From NCBI RefSeq assembly GCF_016859285.1, contig NC_053421.1:5259100-5323099 (forward strand): a stretch of 64,000 bases of DNA. Direction: 5' to 3'. Below are positions 60,001-64,000 of the stretch, piece after piece. This DNA is from Xiphias gladius. Its lineage: Eukaryota > Chordata > Actinopteri > Istiophoriformes > Xiphiidae. A model generated the notes under the pieces. That model worked only from the letters and a program-made list of their open reading frames with translations. It was not told where the DNA came from and did no database searches. Positions within the stretch are counted from its first letter, which is position 1; each line of letters opens with the position of its first letter. A program made the translations under genes and the position numbers.

Positions 60001-62323
60001 TGATCGATCATGCTTCGGGCTTGTGTTGCAGACAGTGACACAGGGAACATTTCACTGGTAGAGGGATGAATGGATTCAATGAAACACCTGTAAACATGAC
60101 ACTATCTGTAAAAAAAGCTGAAGATGAAAAGAGGATGGCTTCTACAACAGAATAATGATTCTAAACACACCTCAAAATCCACATTGGACTACCCCAAGAG
60201 GTGCAAGCTGAAGGTTTTGCCATGGCTCTCACAGTCCCTAGACCTAAACATCATGGAAAATCTGTGGATAGACCTCAAAAGAGCAGAGCATGCAAAAAGT
60301 CCCAAGGATCTCGCACAACTAGAAGCCTTTCAAACAAGAACTGAAAGACTCTTGGCTGCTACAAAACGCGTTTATAAGCTGTGATATTTGTCAAAGGGGG
60401 TTTTACGGAGTACTGGACATACAGGGGGCCTAAACTTTGACCAGGGGTACCCAAATGTTTTCATGTCACTGTATATGTATGAATGTAAACTATCAAAATC
60501 AAGAGAGAGAGAGAGAGTGAATTCCTCTGCTCTTATATTTTTATTTTGTATATCTATCTATCAGGCAGAAGAATTCACTTTGTTAAACAAATGGCTTTTG
60601 TTTGAAAACTGCTTGCTTTTTGTATTTTTATTAAGTTAATGTAAAACCCGATTATACCTCAAAACATCAGGATTGATAAACAGTGAAGGACACAGCCAGT
60701 ACTAAAGGTGCCGTGACAGCTGAAATCTTGGTGTCATGCCTTCATTTGTTTGTCTGACAGGTGTGGTCAGGTGTGCAAAAGCTGGAATGAAATTATCCAG
60801 CAGGACAAGCAAGCTAACTTGAGGAGAAGAAACCACCTGAGTGAAGTGAAGGCTACTCTTGAGGTAGGAGATTTGCCATATTAGCCACTATTGGCTGGCT
60901 AATGACAAGTCACTCTCATGTCAGTATACTGCTGTTAGACAGGGAATTGTGCCTGTGGCTGTCCTCCCCAAGCAGGTATTCTGCATCTGCTGTTGGAGGA
61001 AAAACAACTGCTGTTACGTGTATCCGTGTGTGTATCCGTGTGTGTGGCCGTGTGTGTGTGGCCAGCAGTACAAAAATGTCCCAGCTAATGTTGACTGGCA
61101 CAACAGCAGTTGTCTGTCTGATTGGAATTAGTCTGAAGAAAAATTTGTTTAACTGTCATCCAGCTTGACTATGTGGATATCAACTAATGGTGATAAATAG
61201 TTGAAATGACCGTCCAACTTTTTGCTGTTGACTTATAGCTCGGTGGTGCTGTCCATGTCCCTGATGCAGAGACCAGACTGATTCTGCTTAAGAGGTCGGC
61301 CCTCAAGACCGTTCAGGCCCAGTCCAGGACCTCTAGCTACTGCACCCCCCAGTCAGGAAATAGCACTTTAATCAGATTACAGCACGGTGTCTTACATTCA
61401 GGCTGCAGCAGCAAACGGGAGAAATTTCTAGAGGTGAGTTTTAAAACCTTTTACCCTGGATTTTCATAAATATTTAGATCATGAAATCGTCTTTTGATCG
61501 TTGAAAAGGCAACATGTACACCAACATCCTGGAGTGTATTTAACTGACTTGCTGCAGTCATGAAGAGGTTTTTTTTTTTTTTTTTTTTAAATCCTCATTA
61601 TTATCTTCACTTGCATGGTCACCTCTTCAATCTTCGTATTGATAGACAACTCCACCAATCGAAATGTCACCTCTAAACTCTGAATCAACTCTGAGCCACG
61701 TGTGAGCTCTTTAGTTCATGAACTAACGTTGAAACAACACACAGCTGCCCAAGAAACGTTCATTAACTAAGTTTCCAATTACTTTTTGACCCCTAGAATT
61801 GGGAGTTGGGTTAAAAGGGCTATGTCTCATACTCAGTTCTTTCAGTATTGACGTAAAACTATTAAACTTAAAGTTGAGACATGGCAGTTTAATCTAGTAA
61901 CCATTATTTTATTTCAAATTGAATGTGATGACGCATAGAGTCCGGCTAACAAGTTCATTGTTGTTCCGTGGAGGGTGAATGGAGTTTCTAATTTGCCTTA
62001 TTGAAGGTGAGGGAAGTTCACATTAAACATTTACTTAAAGTAATTTCATGAAACTCTTTGTCCTCTTTGTCCAGGTTGCCAAAACCCTCTTCAATGATGA
62101 GTGCCTCAAGCCTTGCCCTCGATGTCAACATCCTGCAAGGTGTCACTCAGTGAAAGGGGAAGGTGTGTGCAGCAGAGCTGACTGTGGTTTCCAGTTTTGC
62201 ACTGCCTGCTTGTGTGCTTTTCACGGCTCTAGAGAGTGTGGCAGCCAGTCTGCAAGCCGTCGCAAAAATGATATACTTCTTCCAGGAAGTGCTCAAAGCA
62301 GGCGAAACATTAGGAGACTATGA
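57086..62323 (+). CDS. fbxo43: F-box only protein 43 (Emi2/Erp1), meiotic APC/C inhibitor
   Basis: Emi2 holds vertebrate eggs in metaphase II by blocking the anaphase-promoting complex, and is destroyed on fertilisation via CaMKII, Plk1 and SCF-βTrCP. Coding exons 57086-57897, 58042-58767, 60761-60863, 61239-61433 and 62075-62323 are in phase and give about 694 residues (human 708). An N-terminal DSGYSG (residues 25-30) resembles a βTrCP/Plk1 degron, and PKENL gives a KEN box at 57-59. The F-box region crosses 58768/60761 (RHILAVILSHLTSESINR, CGQVCKSWNEI). A zinc-binding region with C626, C629, C644, C649, C654, C657, H662 and C667 is followed by the C-terminal tail ...NIRRL. The start is the first ATG after the acceptor, consistent with the degron near the N-terminus. 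Confidence 0.93.
58042..58767 (+). CDS. fbxo43: fbxo43 second coding exon, middle region and start of F-box
   Basis: It opens with RSVCEDSGFSSLTLDKSQDS, a second DSG-type phosphodegron-like motif, then Ser/Thr-Pro-rich sequence. It ends in the F-box first half (LTELKKRNLRHILAVILSHL). Confidence 0.9.
58768..60760. other. fbxo43 intron carrying a Tc1-like element
   Basis: Outside the element at 59071-60473, nothing was recognised. Confidence 0.6.
59071..60473 (+). mobile_element. Decayed full-length Tc1-like transposon
   Basis: Related inverted ends of about 40 bp include TTTGGGCAGCCCTGGTCA on the left and TGACCAGGGGTACCCAAA on the right. The 1.4-kb interior keeps + strand transposase pieces: QQNNDSKHTSK, and SLDLNIMENLWIDLKRA in the last open stretch 60124-60384. 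Many stops and frameshifts make it inactive. Confidence 0.85.
60864..62074. other. fbxo43 introns around exon 61239-61433
   Basis: They contain a GTGTATCC-type minisatellite at 61016-61062 and a poly-T run at 61571-61588. Confidence 0.5.
62075..62323 (+). CDS. fbxo43: fbxo43 last exon, zinc-binding region and RL tail
   Basis: It encodes CPRCQHPARC, then C-x4-C-x4-C-x2-C-x4-H-x4-C (VCSRADCGFQFCTACLCAFH), the IBR-like ZBR that Emi1 and Emi2 use to block ubiquitin transfer. The last residues are RRL, the RL tail that docks on the APC/C; all zinc ligands are present. Confidence 0.92.
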   Translation, partial: VAKTLFNDECLKPCPRCQHPARCHSVKGEGVCSRADCGFQFCTACLCAFHGSRECGSQSASRRKNDILLPGSAQSRRNIRRL

Positions 62324-62730
62324 GAACATAGTAATCTATATTCATACTTGCTTTGCCAAAGTCAGTTTAGCATTTTTTTTTTCTGCCTAATGGTGAAAAC
62401 AAGGCTTAGCAACAAGGAAACTGATTTGTAGCCAGTACATGAGAACAACTAATGTACATAATTTTGTCTTTGTGCCTGTCTATGTACTGTACTTTCCTCC
62501 CCTTTTTTTTTTTTTTTTTTCAAAGCAATTCTTTCTTCTGTGTTTTTAATTATGAATTTGAAGGAAGGCTCACCCGCAGTACAATGACTGAGTTTTACTG
62601 TTGATGTACTTCTCCATACACACTGATCAATTGTACATAATGTTTTTTGGAATTCCTCTGTAATTTTCAACTTTTACCAATGTGTTTTCCGATCAGTTTT
62701 AAAATAAATTTGGTGATTTTATTTTTTTAA
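62324..62730 (+). other. fbxo43: fbxo43 3'UTR with poly(A) signal
   Basis: AATAAA is at 62703-62708, directly preceded by TTTTA. The UTR has two TGTACATA sites (62453-62460, 62632-62639) and TTTTTAAT at 62543-62550. Confidence 0.8.
62453..62639 (+). promoter_or_regulatory. fbxo43: Pumilio-type and CPE-type motifs in the fbxo43 3'UTR
   Basis: TGTACATA occurs twice and matches the Pumilio consensus TGTANATA exactly. TTTTTAAT (62543-62550) matches a classical cytoplasmic polyadenylation element. Emi2 mRNA in frog and mouse oocytes is known to be activated by CPEB-driven polyadenylation. Confidence 0.6.
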
Positions 62731-63184
62731 ATATGTGTCACTTGTCTCATTTGTGAGGGTCTCCATTTGTGATCTGTACAAAGTAATTTTTCAGCGTTTG
62801 GTGCCATCTAGTGGTATGATCATACATTGTCTTAACTGCAACAACAATGTAATTCTTCCATGACTTTTTTTTTTTTTTTTTATTACATATAAGCGATCTT
62901 AAATGGCGACAGTAATGCAACTTCTGTGATTAACTTAGAATAAAGTACAGTTTGGGTATCAAACTACAAGAACTACAAACTTGAATTTGTTTGTCTGGGC
63001 TTCTCTAGTTAAACTTTTACCGCCCCCTGTGTTTTGAAAATGAGTCCACTTCCATAGCAACCTGCAGTGTGTCTGTAATTACACTGAGAAGTCTGTGGCT
63101 GTCCGAATGTGTCCAAATGAAACTGCCTGGCTTGGGCCCTTGGTTTAAAAATACTGTACAGGCATTTGTATTTTTGAGGTGGAC
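62731..63184. promoter_or_regulatory. rgs22: fbxo43–rgs22 interval, putative rgs22 promoter
   Basis: About 450 bp. It holds CCATAGCAAC at 63052-63061, a full right half of an X-box (RGYAAC) with a poor left half. A poly-T run lies at 62866-62881. Confidence 0.35.
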
Positions 63185-64000
63185 ATGTGTGGAGTAGTTT
63201 CAACAGGTAAGACCATTACTTTTCAGAAACTTGAATTTACTTTTTTTTTTTTTTCCCTTTTTGGGGAGTTTTTGAGCTGATGTTAGTTTGCTAACTTACA
63301 GTAAGTTTTTCTTTGTTTTAAGAGCTTCCACATATTACTGCTGGCAATTTTGTGAGTACAAGTTTTGATTAACATTTCATAACCTCCTACATTTCAATCT
63401 GTAATATCAGCTTGGGTTTAGCAGAGTTTCCATAATTATTGTCTTTTAATGTTCAATGTTTATTTCCGTACAGGAACACACTCTGGCCTCTGATGATGTA
63501 TTGGCTCACTTCTTCAATGATTTCTTAAGTCTGCCGGTAAAGTAGTCCTAATGTATAGATGTAGCATATCTTCAACAAAACTTATACCGTTCTTATGCTC
63601 TTACGACTTTCATTTTTTCCCAGTCTTTCCCAGAGGCTTTGCTGTACAACCGGGAGACTGGGATGTTTGAGGTGGTGAGTGGGACAGCTGAATATATCTC
63701 CAGAAGATTCAGATCAGTCGTAAACCACAGCAAATCACAACTCCTTACTGGCAACCCAACAGTGCTGACCAGAACTACTCCTGTAGACAGCCATTACACT
63801 GTCTGTGTAAGCAGTGAATAATCCTTTATGTAAAAATCAGTAGTTGAATATATTTGCTTTTGAAGATGAGCACAAGTCTATTCTGCAGTTTTAGAGGGTT
63901 GACTTGAAGAATCTGTCTCCGTGACCTTTGCAGTGCCTGGACAGAGAGCAAGGAATTCAGTGGATCATGGAAGAAAGATTGCCCTTTTTCCTACAAAGTG
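63185..64000 (+). CDS. rgs22: Regulator of G-protein signalling 22, N-terminal exons (partial)
   Basis: RGS22 is a large, testis-enriched RGS-domain protein thought to bind Gα subunits. Five exons are visible: 63185-63206, 63323-63351, 63474-63536, 63624-63806 and 63934 onward, truncated at the window edge; they encode about 121 residues. The product reads MCGVVSTELPHITAGNFEHT, ASDDVLAHFFNDFLSLPSFP, ALLYNRETGMFEVV, and CLDREQGIQWIMEERLPFFL. These match the N-terminus of vertebrate RGS22 (DDFLVDYFNEFLSLP, SREEGIKWIKKERLPAFL). The RGS domains lie beyond the window. The start is the only ATG that keeps phase through the 29-nt microexon. Confidence 0.88.
63323..63351 (+). CDS. rgs22: 29-nt microexon of rgs22
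   Basis: It is bounded by TTTTAAG and GTGAGT. Without it the 22-nt first coding exon would join 63474 out of frame and hit a stop (TCTGGCCTCTGA). With it the product gains ELPHITAGNF, which aligns with the acidic/Thr-rich N-terminus of mammalian RGS22. Confidence 0.75.

Noticed and set aside
1-64000. CRISPR arrays, bacterial operons or phage systems
   Set aside because: The sequence is plainly vertebrate nuclear DNA with spliced genes; the periodic repeats seen are microsatellites.

Overview
The window is nuclear DNA from a ray-finned (teleost) fish. It has AT-rich introns with canonical GT/AG splice sites, many decayed Tc1/mariner elements of fish type, short MITEs, LINE 3' tails and long microsatellites. 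Its genes match the vertebrate block PABPC1–RNF19A–SPAG1–FBXO43–RGS22 (human 8q22.2) in order and relative orientation. The species cannot be fixed from the sequence.

Layout. (1) 305–2395, + strand: the last exons of a cytoplasmic poly(A)-binding protein gene (pabpc1 type); the RNA-binding exons lie to the left of the window. (2) 2.4–22.5 kb: about 20 kb without recognisable coding exons. It holds transposon relics and a CpG-rich patch near 4.1–4.3 kb that could be the rnf19a promoter and first exon. (3) 22.5–39.2 kb, + strand: rnf19a, an RBR ubiquitin ligase anchored by two membrane segments, reconstructed as 9 coding exons and about 886 residues. (4) 40.7–55.5 kb, - strand: spag1, a TPR/RPAP3_C co-chaperone for dynein-arm assembly, with 18 coding exons and about 943 residues. 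A palindromic X-box (RFX site) lies in its promoter. (5) 57.0–62.7 kb, + strand: fbxo43 (Emi2/Erp1), the meiotic APC/C inhibitor, with 5 coding exons and about 694 residues. Its 3'UTR carries Pumilio-type and CPE-type motifs. (6) 63.2–64.0 kb, + strand: the first exons of rgs22, including a 29-nt microexon; the gene runs off the right edge.

spag1, fbxo43 and rgs22 form a germ-line/ciliary neighbourhood: dynein preassembly, meiotic arrest, and a testis-enriched RGS protein. pabpc1 and rnf19a are broadly expressed. I could not find ankrd46 or snx31 (between rnf19a and pabpc1 in mammals) or polr2k (between fbxo43 and spag1). All transposon proteins seen are broken relics; one small MITE at 16.4 kb has perfect ends and looks young. 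I found no undescribed multi-gene system. The most useful leads are the spag1 X-box, the rgs22 microexon, the regulatory motifs in the fbxo43 3'UTR and the ATG-less open frame upstream of the rnf19a start. All exon boundaries were read by eye and checked for phase consistency; none is supported by transcripts.
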